Part shown: positions 17,577 to 25,111 of the stretch, piece by piece | Position numbering within the stretch: the stretch's first letter is position 1 | Layout: each line of letters opens with the position of its first letter | From: an uncultured Lachnospiraceae bacterium | GTDB lineage: Bacteria > Bacillota > Clostridia > Lachnospirales > Lachnospiraceae | Assembly: GCA_947053345.1 (NCBI GenBank) | Contig: CAMRSM010000007.1 | Location: 1 to 64,000, forward strand | Direction of reading: 5' to 3' | Length of the DNA: 64,000 nt | Program-made: the position numbers and the translations under genes | Notes under the pieces: model-generated | Database searches by the model: none | Told to the model about the DNA's origin: nothing | The model's input: the letters and a program-made list of their open reading frames with translations, nothing else

Positions 17577-19001
17577 TCAACTCATTTTCTGCAACATGAG
17601 GTGAATGATTTCCCGGTCGGTTTCTTTCATCCCTTCCCGCGCAAGTTCACCGACATTGCGGATGGTGTTTTCCACGCCCTTGGTTACAATGCCGTCGCCG
17701 TCCTTAAACTGGCTGCCGTGCAAAAACATGTGCATCCCCAGGAGCCCGGCTTCCACGGAGGAGGCGATCTTTGCGGCACAGCTTGCTTTTGCGCCGTCGC
17801 AGATCACGCCGGAATTGATGGCGATGGCATTGACAATCGTGTGGGAGATCTCGCGGTAGCGCCCGCCGTAGAGATAGGTAATGCCCGCGCCCGCACCACA
17901 TCCGGCGCTTGTCGCGCCGCAGTAGGCGGAGAGTCTGCCGATCCCTGTTTTTAAGTGGATGGTGACGAGGTTTGCGACAACTAATGCGCGGTAGAGCAGT
18001 TCATCCGTAGCGCCAAGTTCTTTCGCGTACACGATAACGGGCAGGGAGGTGGTCATACCCTGGTTGCCGCTGCCGGAATTGATAACAACAGGAAGTTCGC
18101 AGCCATTCATGCGCGCGTCGGATCCGGCGGCTGCCATCGCCTTGGCGCGGTTCTGCACGCCGTCGCCGTAGGAGGCGAGAAGGATGCGCCCGATCTGGGC
18201 ACCGTAGGCATTTTTCAGCCCTTCTTCGGCTATGGCGGTATTGTACGCGATCTGCCTTGCGATCGTATCGTGGATTAAGGAGAGGTCAACCTCATCGGCA
18301 AAGCGGACGATATTTTCTATGCTAAGGAGGCTGCGGTCAGCCTTGTTGGCAAATTGTCCGCAATTTGAAGATGGAGGATTGGTTTCGGTATCGGTCAGGG
18401 CAGTGTTATCGTCGCATGAAGAAGCCGAAAAGATGGAATTGGGAATATTTTCCAAGTGGTTGTCCGACGTGGAATCTTCACTGGCTGCGGCGGTTTCTTT
18501 CGGGGTATCCTGATAATCGACGGATAGCAGTGCCACGCCGTCTTTTTCAATGCGCACAATATTTGTGTGGTGTCCTGCAATCCGTGTGGCAGCGCTATGT
18601 CCAGCGGAAAAAACGCGGATTTCAATGTCAAAAATGCAGCCGGAATTGGATTCGGTGACGGTACAGGGTGTTTTTTCCAGATATTTTGCGATCTGCGGAA
18701 TTTGTTCCGGCGTTACGTCCGCAATGACTTCCAGCTTTTTTTCGGCCTTGCCCGCAATAATCCCAGCGGCAACGGAGGCGGCAAGCCCTTTTAGCCCGCC
18801 GGTGTGCGGTACGACAACGCTTTTTACATTTTTTACGATATTCCCGCTGACGGAAAGTGTGATCTTGTCCGGCAGCGCACCTAGGGTATCGCGCGCGGTC
18901 GCTGCGGCAAGGGCGACGGCAATCGGCTCAGTGCAGCCCATTGCCGGCAATAATTCTTCTTTTAGTATCTCTATGTATGAATCATACAATTCTCTTTCCA
19001 T
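17577..19001 (-). CDS. cyuA: L-cysteine desulfidase / serine dehydratase-like protein (UPF0597)
   Basis: A 474-residue enzyme of the CyuA/YhaM family, an iron-sulfur enzyme that releases sulfide and ammonia from L-cysteine to give pyruvate. The family hallmarks are AMGCTEPIAVALAAA at the N-terminus, SGSGNQGMTTSLPV, and the cysteines of SAYCGATSAGCGAGAG plus GVICDGAKASCAAK. Residues about 163-228 are a polar, Ser/Asp/Asn/Thr-rich insertion not expected in the family core (about 430 residues). The start is supported by AGGAGG seven to eight bases upstream. It stands alone on the minus strand. Confidence 0.85.
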   Translation of the reverse strand: MERELYDSYIEILKEELLPAMGCTEPIAVALAAATARDTLGALPDKITLSVSGNIVKNVKSVVVPHTGGLKGLAASVAAGIIAGKAEKKLEVIADVTPEQIPQIAKYLEKTPCTVTESNSGCIFDIEIRVFSAGHSAATRIAGHHTNIVRIEKDGVALLSVDYQDTPKETAAASEDSTSDNHLENIPNSIFSASSCDDNTALTDTETNPPSSNCGQFANKADRSLLSIENIVRFADEVDLSLIHDTIARQIAYNTAIAEEGLKNAYGAQIGRILLASYGDGVQNRAKAMAAAGSDARMNGCELPVVINSGSGNQGMTTSLPVIVYAKELGATDELLYRALVVANLVTIHLKTGIGRLSAYCGATSAGCGAGAGITYLYGGRYREISHTIVNAIAINSGVICDGAKASCAAKIASSVEAGLLGMHMFLHGSQFKDGDGIVTKGVENTIRNVGELAREGMKETDREIIHLMLQKMS

Positions 19002-19096
19002 TTTGGAGTCCTCCTATTTTTAGTTCCGTATGCCCCACTACCAGTGCCAGACAAGGCAGAGAATTTTTTGTCCGCGCTGCTCCCGGAACCTGTTAC

Positions 19097-19588
19097 TTAT
19101 ATTTTTTCATAAGCTATTCGCGGTGAGCCGTCGGCAACGTGGATGATGCCGCATTCTTGGAATCCGTTTTTAAGGATAAGGTGCTGCATTATTTTATTGT
19201 TATTGTGGGTATCTATCCTTAAATGGTTGGTTCTGCTAAGGCAAAATATTATAACCTCATCAAAAATTCCGTGGATCTTACCATCCCCGGCAATCCGGTG
19301 CAGTGTCCCATACTCTGTGTCGGAAAGCCATCTGCCCTGACTGATTTTCTGGTAGGTGGGTTCTGAGCCGATCATAAAGGCAAATACGGCATGTATTGCA
19401 TTTTCTTTTTTTATCACATACAAGTTGCCGTTTCGGATATCATCCATAATCATATCTTTTGGTGGGTAATTGTGTTTCCATTGGCTTTCGTTTCCGGTTT
19501 CTTTCATAAAGTTCCGCGCATATTCATAAATCTGCATTATCCGCGGCAAATCTTCCGGTTTTGCCCTATTAATATCCAGTGATTGCAA
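19097..19588 (-). CDS. GNAT family N-acetyltransferase
   Basis: A 163-residue GNAT protein: N-terminal IYEYARNFMKETGN helix, central YVIKKENAIHAVFAFMIG strand pair, and C-terminal LRIDTHNNNKIMQHLILKNG. This is the branch in which the acetyl-CoA loop is degenerate but the DTHxxN motif is strong. The gene ends 95 bases before cyuA on the same strand. The substrate is unknown. Confidence 0.8.
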   Translation of the reverse strand: MQSLDINRAKPEDLPRIMQIYEYARNFMKETGNESQWKHNYPPKDMIMDDIRNGNLYVIKKENAIHAVFAFMIGSEPTYQKISQGRWLSDTEYGTLHRIAGDGKIHGIFDEVIIFCLSRTNHLRIDTHNNNKIMQHLILKNGFQECGIIHVADGSPRIAYEKI

Positions 19589-19644
19589 TTTTTTCCTCCG
19601 CTGTTTTGATATTTTTTGGTGGCGGGTTATGACGAAAATAATTT

Positions 19645-20136
19645 TTAAAATGCCATATCTTTGTACGCGATTTTATCAATTTCTTCGTTTGTAAATCTGA
19701 CACCAATTCCGTTGTCATCGAGATCTTCACCGCCCCATATTCTTGAAAAAAGCAAATAAATACATCTTTTATCGTCCATTGCAAAATCCCATGTTACCAC
19801 AATTGTTTCCGGGGTCACCGCTGCAAGAAGAGCTTCTCCGGTTTTGATTTCCGGCCACCATTCTGCCGCTTCTTCCTCGTCTTCTGGACCGTAGGAATAA
19901 TATTCTTCCTCGTTATAGTATCGGATCAATGCTTCGATCAAATTAGGCTGCAATGTCGGCCATTTTTCCATAAAGCGTTCATATGCTTCCCTTTGCCTGT
20001 TGGTAATTGTTTTTTCTCTTCCCTCGTGTATTAACAGTTCTACGGGGTAAGATGCCCCACCAAACTCCAATTCTAGTTTCCCAAGCCATCCGTAACCTTC
20101 CTCATATTTTAATTCGCCAAATGTTTGATCAGTCAT
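19645..20136 (-). CDS. DUF6985/DUF2004-like protein, possible immunity protein
   Basis: A 163-residue acidic protein with EEEYYSYGPEDEEEAAEWW in the middle and several tryptophans. The pattern FGELKYEEGYGWLGKLEL at the N-terminus and NRQREAYERFMEKWP resembles DUF6985/DUF2004 proteins, which are often found as orphan immunity or stress-type genes. The start at 20136 has GGAGG eight to nine bases upstream; the longer frame begins at an ATG without a site. No toxin gene is adjacent. Family placement is from recall and tentative. Confidence 0.6.
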   Translation of the reverse strand: MTDQTFGELKYEEGYGWLGKLELEFGGASYPVELLIHEGREKTITNRQREAYERFMEKWPTLQPNLIEALIRYYNEEEYYSYGPEDEEEAAEWWPEIKTGEALLAAVTPETIVVTWDFAMDDKRCIYLLFSRIWGGEDLDDNGIGVRFTNEEIDKIAYKDMAF

Positions 20137-20160
20137 AATCCTACCTCCTATGCCCTTATC

Positions 20161-20205
20161 CACCGTTCACCAAAGAAGATGTCCTCCCTTCGGTCGGATT
20201 AGGTT
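20161..20205 (+). repeat. Dispersed repeat family 1, partial copy
   Basis: About 38 bases (CACCGTTCACCAAAGAAGAT, then GTCCTCCCTTCGGTCGGA) match the segment preceding the palindrome at 27941-27984. The second half of the repeat is missing here. The remaining interval to 20404 is A+T-rich, with an 8-bp inverted repeat GTTGCTAC/GTAGCAAC near 20344 and no gene. Confidence 0.55.
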
Positions 20206-20404
20206 GGGAGAGCCATGTGTGACAGATGGCGTGTTTTCGAGGTTTTCTGCTATCATATTTTCTAAAAATATTGATTTTCTCTGTATTTTCAGAATTTTTG
20301 TAGCCAATTTGTAGCCAAACGCGTTTCCCCCCTCATCGTAATTGTTGCTACAGTGTAGCAACTTTTTGAGTATATTTCAAAAATTGTGTCTACAATAAAA
20401 ATAT

Positions 20405-21502
20405 CTACAAATCTGTCCCTTCATCTATCCATTCCTTTAATTTCTTCTGAAGTTCCTTCTTATCAGGCAAATACAATTGATACTCTGATGCATAAATATT
20501 GGCATCTTCCGGCAATGTAATTTCTACAAGGGCATCATCTTTTTCCTTGCATAGCAAAATTCCTACCGTTGGATTTTCCTCTGGCAACTTCTCATATCTG
20601 TCATAGTAATGCACATACATCAACATCTGTCCCAAGTCCTGATGCGTCAGTTTATCAATCTTCAAATCTATCAACACATAGCACCGTAAAAGTCTGTTAT
20701 AAAACACAAGATCCACATAATAGTTATCTTCCTTAAATGTAAATCGTTTCTGCCTTGCTTCAAATAAGTAGCCTTTGCCCAATTCTAACAAAAATTTTTG
20801 TAGTTTATTGATAATTGCAGTTTCCAAATCAGACTCCACATATTTTGCTTTTTCATCTAACCCAAGAAACTCAAGCACCGTAGGCTGCTTCACGATATCC
20901 TGTGGTTTTGTAATGACATTGCCCTCAGATGCAAGCCGCATTACCTCATCCTTTTCCCTACTTAAAGCCAATCTCTCATAGAGACTCGAGTTATATTGCC
21001 TTTGCAGTGTCCGTATTCCCCATGCCTCATTTGTTGCTTCTATTTCATAAAATTTTCTCTCATTTTCATCTTTTATACGCATCAATTGAAGATAATGAGA
21101 CCACGGAAGTGTAAACGGCATTTCTTTTTCAAAAAAACTAAACACTGCTTCGGATTTCTCCACAGCAAATTTCCGAAACACTGTTTCGGAAATTCTATCT
21201 TGGTATGTAAGAAAAAAACGTCTGGCATTTTCCAAGGTATCTACCGAAAAACCTCTTCCATACTGCTCAGTCAGAGCTTCAGAAAGCCTTTTAATCACTC
21301 TTTGACCGTATTTCGCTCTACTTTCACCTTGTTGTTGTTCCTCCACAATCCATTTTCCTATGGAATAAAATGTCATTAGCTGAATAATGTTGATCTGCTT
21401 TGCTGTGATTCCTCTTGCATATTCGATTAAATCTATTGAATTTTGACACAGTATATGCAACGACTTGTCTATATCTATTTTTTCTGGTAACTTTTTTTCC
21501 AT
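20405..21502 (-). CDS. DUF1016 / YhcG-type PD-(D/E)XK nuclease domain protein
   Basis: A 365-residue protein. The N-terminal half matches the DUF1016 N-domain (FYSIGKWIVEEQQQGESRAK, LTEQYGRGFSVDTLENARRF). The C-terminal half is a PD-(D/E)XK nuclease fold with YYVDLVFYNRLLRCYVLIDL followed by K, i.e. D...(D)LK catalytic residues. The family often lies in or near restriction-modification and other defence islands. The start at 21502 is preferred over 21562 because GGAGG lies eight bases upstream. No restriction or methylase genes are adjacent, so it is an orphan or a leftover. Confidence 0.85.
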   Translation of the reverse strand: MEKKLPEKIDIDKSLHILCQNSIDLIEYARGITAKQINIIQLMTFYSIGKWIVEEQQQGESRAKYGQRVIKRLSEALTEQYGRGFSVDTLENARRFFLTYQDRISETVFRKFAVEKSEAVFSFFEKEMPFTLPWSHYLQLMRIKDENERKFYEIEATNEAWGIRTLQRQYNSSLYERLALSREKDEVMRLASEGNVITKPQDIVKQPTVLEFLGLDEKAKYVESDLETAIINKLQKFLLELGKGYLFEARQKRFTFKEDNYYVDLVFYNRLLRCYVLIDLKIDKLTHQDLGQMLMYVHYYDRYEKLPEENPTVGILLCKEKDDALVEITLPEDANIYASEYQLYLPDKKELQKKLKEWIDEGTDL

Positions 21503-21876
21503 TATTCCGCCTCCAATCCCATTCTTAATATATCCAGATATTACCAATACGTATTTCTCCACTTTATTCTCATATTTAGAAATTACATAATAAGTAATTC
21601 TTTAGCACAAACCACCTATATATCTCAATTTTTATATAACGATAAATTTTGTAAATATACTTACTAATATGCATTATTGACTCTTTTAAAATACTAATAT
21701 AATTTCTTGCATCTATATAACCCATCAAACATCTCGAATATTATCAATTTCATAATTTCTTTAAATGCAATATTATCTTGCATATACACTACTGTAATGA
21801 TAATTGTGTTACATTATTTGCTTCAAGCAATTCTTTTGTTTCATCATCCTTGAAATCTTAAAGCATAAATATCTAA
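21503..21876. other. A+T-rich interval without a gene
   Basis: About 370 bases of strongly A+T-rich sequence between the nuclease gene and the KwaB-like remnant. I see no coding frame, RNA or strong hairpin. The composition matches the neighbouring acquired genes rather than the core chromosome. Confidence 0.5.
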
Positions 21877-22401
21877 TCAACAATGAAACTTCTTCATCAT
21901 TTTTAAAAAAAATTTTCCTTCATCACTGATATCTATTTTTAGCATATTTGCTACTTTTTTTCGATTTGTCTTATTTTTAATACGCTCAACCCTTTCTCTC
22001 TTCAATGTAATAAATGTTCGCGGAGACTTATATGCCCGCGCCATTTGTTCAAATTCTTCTCTATTTTCAAATGCATCAATTGTAACAATTTCTTCAAGTG
22101 CTTTATGTTTTATCTTTTGCATAGTTTTTTCAACATTAAATAAATCCTCAAACTTATAGTTGAAAGAATATATCTTTTCATCCACAACTATACAATCCAT
22201 ATTCATATGCAATCTACATACTTCATCTGACATTTCTGCCAGTTCACTGTTATTATCAAATGTAAACACAGCACTACGTCTATTCTTCAAATTAATAATT
22301 GGATTAGCCATTTTCAAAAACACTACTGTCTTTTCATCTCTACTGGCAGGTATCCCCTCCAATACATAGCCATGATATTTCCCCTTTATTTTTAAGAGCA
22401 T
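21877..22401 (-). pseudogene. DUF4868 (KwaB-like) protein, N-terminally truncated
   Basis: A frame of 174 residues covering the middle and C-terminal part of DUF4868, the domain of the Kiwa defence protein KwaB. Recognisable pieces are AVFTFDNNSELAEM, CIVVDEKIYSFNYKFEDLF, a helical VEKTMQKIKHKALEEI and C-terminal NRKKVANMLKIDISDEGKF. KwaB is about 300 residues, so the N-terminal third or more is absent. The gene's 5' end faces an IS110 transposase fragment 107 bases away. No KwaA-like membrane gene is present. It could be a short stand-alone family member, but truncation by the element is more likely. Confidence 0.6.
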
Positions 22402-22508
22402 GAAACCTTATCTTTGTATAAACAATCTCGTTTATGGCTTAGGCGTTCAGTCAATGCCGTCTCTCCCTATAATCTTAGTGAACCTTCCCGGTTCAGAAAG
22501 GAATCACT

Positions 22509-22664
22509 ATGGCTTTAAAAATCGTGTACAAAATCTGCTGTGGCATTGATGTCCACAAAACTTTTGTAGTGGCCTGTATCGCCTCCACCAATCCTAAAGG
22601 CATCACCACTTATGAGAGCCACCGTTTTTCGACCTACACGGACGGCGAACCAGCGCTGGCATAA
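22509..22664 (+). mobile_element. IS110-family transposase, N-terminal fragment
   Basis: The first 43 residues match the start of IS110-type DEDD transposases (CGIDVHKTFVVACIAS, then GITTYESHRFST), including the first catalytic aspartate. At about 22640 the match ends and a family 1 repeat begins, adding nine foreign codons before a stop. The remaining 350 or so residues and the right end are absent. The left 107 bases before the ATG may include the noncoding end that encodes the bridge RNA in intact IS110 elements. Confidence 0.8.
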
Positions 22665-22800
22665 TGCCTTGCGGACATTATACCATGTCGTTCCGACATG
22701 TTCCCTGCGGGGCTTGCACATGATTTGCCAGGGAAACTGTCCTCCCTTTGGTCGGACAGCGAACCGGCGCTGGTATAATGCCTTGCGGACATTATACCAT
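22640..22800 (+). repeat. Dispersed repeat family 1, two tandem copies
   Basis: Two 47-base copies (22640-22686 and 22754-22800) differ at only a few positions. Each contains the perfect palindrome GGTATAATG...CATTATACC (or one change) and GCGAACC. They are 114 bases apart, with CATGTCG/CGACATG and TCCTCCC in between. The first copy interrupts the IS110 fragment. Confidence 0.75.
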
Positions 22801-22838
22801 ATCACAATTTCATTTACTACCACTAAATTAAACGGAGG

Positions 22839-23033
22839 TTGTATATCAGAAAAACCGGGGGAAAACGGACTGCAATTCCGCTTGTAATCGGCGGAAAAAC
22901 TAAGTATAATGAAGTTGAAATATCGTTTGCCGTGTATGAGGTCGAGAGGCAGTTGGAAGAAATGGTTTTGTGCCGCGATGTGGGGCGCTATGTGGAAACA
23001 CCGGATATTTCACAGTATCCGAAATTATTTTAA
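22839..23033 (+). other. Possible small ORF or remnant upstream of the mannanase
   Basis: A 64-codon frame beginning at a TTG next to GGAGG and ending 18 bases before the GH26 gene. The peptide has a plausible C-terminal helix (SFAVYEVERQLEEMVL) but I do not recognise it. It may be the tail of a lost upstream gene. Confidence 0.25.
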
Positions 23034-23051
23034 AGTAAGAGGAGGATGAAG

Positions 23052-24014
23052 ATGGGGCTAACAAATAAAAACGCGCAGGATGAAGCAAAGCGGGTGTTTG
23101 ATTTCCTTTGGGAGAACCGTGGCAGGAAAATAATCCTTGGCCAGCACACCCAGACAATGGAGCAGGCAGAGCTTGCCTTTATCCGCGAGGTGACAGGGGA
23201 ATTGCCCGCATTGTGCGGGTTTGAACTGCTTGCCTACTCGCCCAATATCCGCTATGAGGAGAGTGGGGAGGCTTGCCTTAAAGAAGTTTATGAGGCGGGA
23301 CACATGTTAAAAAAGGCGTGGGAATGGGCGAAGATGGGAGGTCTTATCACTTTTACCTGGCATTGGTTTTCACCCCTTTACGGAAGGGACAAATCATTTT
23401 ATACCGAGAACACGGATTTTAATGCGGAACTTGCCGTAACACCCGGAACACCGGAGTATTATGCATTTTTATCGGACATGGATTATATGGCGGGGCTTTT
23501 AAGACCGTTTTGCGATGCGCATGTCCCGGTATTGTGGCGGCCGTTCCACGAAAACGAGGGAGCATGGTTCTGGTGGGGCAACTGCAAAAAGGATGTGGTG
23601 AGGAAGTTGTATGGGCTGATGTATGACCGCTATGTAAATCATTTTAAACTTAATAATCTGATATGGGTGTTTAACTCCACGAACCCCGAATGCTATCCGG
23701 GGGACGATGTGGCGGATATTATCAGCCGCGACCTGTACCCGGAGGCGCACTGCCACACGGACCACGCGAAGGAGCTAAGGGAACTTGCCGCGATAACAAA
23801 AGCGGAAAAGCCGTATGCCATCGCGGAGATCGGGACAATTCCGGATGTGGAGGCGGTGATTGGGAACAGGATTCCGTGGAGCTATTATATGACCTGGTCA
23901 AATGAATTTGGCAGAACAGAGCAATATACTTCAAAAGAAGAGTTGAAAAAGGCGTACTCTTTTGAAAATGCAGTGACACTTAGCTGCCTGCCAAAGTTTT
24001 ACTGCGTTTCGTGA
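23052..24014 (+). CDS. GH26 beta-mannanase, intracellular
   Basis: A 320-residue glycoside hydrolase of family 26, whose members cut beta-1,4-mannan. The acid/base glutamate is in WRPFHENEG (E167) and the nucleophile in YAIAEIGTI (E259); ILGQHTQ and TFTWHWFSP are further family blocks. No signal peptide is present, so it should act on mannooligosaccharides taken up into the cell. The ATG at 23052 has AGAGGAGG six bases upstream; an ATG at 23046 touches that site. No mannan transporter or epimerase gene is adjacent. Confidence 0.9.
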   Translation: MGLTNKNAQDEAKRVFDFLWENRGRKIILGQHTQTMEQAELAFIREVTGELPALCGFELLAYSPNIRYEESGEACLKEVYEAGHMLKKAWEWAKMGGLITFTWHWFSPLYGRDKSFYTENTDFNAELAVTPGTPEYYAFLSDMDYMAGLLRPFCDAHVPVLWRPFHENEGAWFWWGNCKKDVVRKLYGLMYDRYVNHFKLNNLIWVFNSTNPECYPGDDVADIISRDLYPEAHCHTDHAKELRELAAITKAEKPYAIAEIGTIPDVEAVIGNRIPWSYYMTWSNEFGRTEQYTSKEELKKAYSFENAVTLSCLPKFYCVS

Positions 24015-24085
24015 AGTTTGGCGGACAGTGTAAGGAAAACTGTGCAGAAGGTCTGGAAATCTGTCTGCGTACAGCGGGTATGCTG

Positions 24086-25015
24086 CTAAAGTACCTGTTT
24101 TGCTATTGTTTTCCAGATCAGATCATCATACGCCATCCCCCGTGCGGTCGGGGTTGCCTGTATGACAACGACCATGTTTTCCTCGGGGAATACATGGATG
24201 CGCTGCCCGCCGTAGCCGCGGCAGGCGTACCAGTTATTGCCCAGACAGAACAGGTAGCCGTAGTTTTTATTGATGGCATCTTCCGGGGCGGAAACAGCCC
24301 TGGTAAGATAGGACTCGGATACAATCCTCTGCCCGCAAAAGCTGCCCTTCCCGAGGCAGAGCTGCCCGAAGGCGAGCATTTCACGCGCGGTCAGGTTCGA
24401 TGGCTTTTCGTCGGCATCTTCCCCGCTTCCGACGCTGTAGTATACGCCGCAGGGACTTTTATACCAGCGCCCGCTTTTTATGTTTAGCGGGAGGTATAGT
24501 TCGCGGTTTATAAAATCATACAGGTCACCGCAGACTGCGGAAAGGACGGCGGAGAGCAGGATCACATCAAATTCCTTGTAATTGTAGTGCGATCCGGGGA
24601 GGTTTGTGACCGGGCAGTCCGCGATATGGTTAAGCCAGTCTTTTGACCTTCGCAACTGCACCATCATCGGGCAATGGTAGTGTATGCCGCCGTTCCAGTA
24701 GATACCGGAAGTCATGGTGAGGAGATGGCGCACCGTAATCAGGGGATGCAGCGGGTCGCGCCTCTCACGAAACTGCGGCAGATAATCCGCAACCGGTACG
24801 TCAAGCCCCGTAAGCAGACCTTTGTCAAGCGCAATGCCCGCCGCGAGTGAGAGGATGCTCTTGGCAACGGAGCGCAGGACATTGCGGCTTTCTTTGGTAA
24901 AGCCATTGTAATAATTTTCGGCAATCATTTGCCCGTCCTGCCATACGAGCACGCTGTTGATTTGTCGGTAGCGGTTTTGGGCGATGTAGTTATTGATTTC
25001 TTCGGAAAGCGTCAT
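24086..25015 (-). CDS. Serine hydrolase, beta-lactamase class C / DD-peptidase type
   Basis: A 309-residue protein of the beta-lactamase-like serine hydrolase family. The nucleophile motif is SVAK (S49-K52) and the second motif lies in GSHYNYKEFD (Y144). RHLLTMTSGIYW and YGYLFCLGNNW are typical of EstB-type members. No signal peptide is visible, so a cytoplasmic esterase or amidase is likelier than a penicillin-resistance enzyme. The start is set by AAAGGAGCC upstream. It converges with the mannanase gene. Confidence 0.85.
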   Translation of the reverse strand: MTLSEEINNYIAQNRYRQINSVLVWQDGQMIAENYYNGFTKESRNVLRSVAKSILSLAAGIALDKGLLTGLDVPVADYLPQFRERRDPLHPLITVRHLLTMTSGIYWNGGIHYHCPMMVQLRRSKDWLNHIADCPVTNLPGSHYNYKEFDVILLSAVLSAVCGDLYDFINRELYLPLNIKSGRWYKSPCGVYYSVGSGEDADEKPSNLTAREMLAFGQLCLGKGSFCGQRIVSESYLTRAVSAPEDAINKNYGYLFCLGNNWYACRGYGGQRIHVFPEENMVVVIQATPTARGMAYDDLIWKTIAKQVL

Positions 25016-25111
25016 GTGTGGTGGCTCCTTTCTGGAATGCGGGCGGATTTTATGCATGGAGATATAAATTACTTCAGCTTCTATTCCTGTCCGTGAGTAC
25101 TTTGTTGTGCA

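Noticed and set aside
20405..22401. Complete Kiwa or restriction-modification system
   Set aside because: No KwaA-like membrane gene, methylase or specificity subunit is present; only an orphan nuclease and a truncated DUF4868 frame remain.
22509..22800. Complete IS110 element with bridge RNA
   Set aside because: Only 43 transposase codons remain, and no right end is visible, so no functional element can be claimed.
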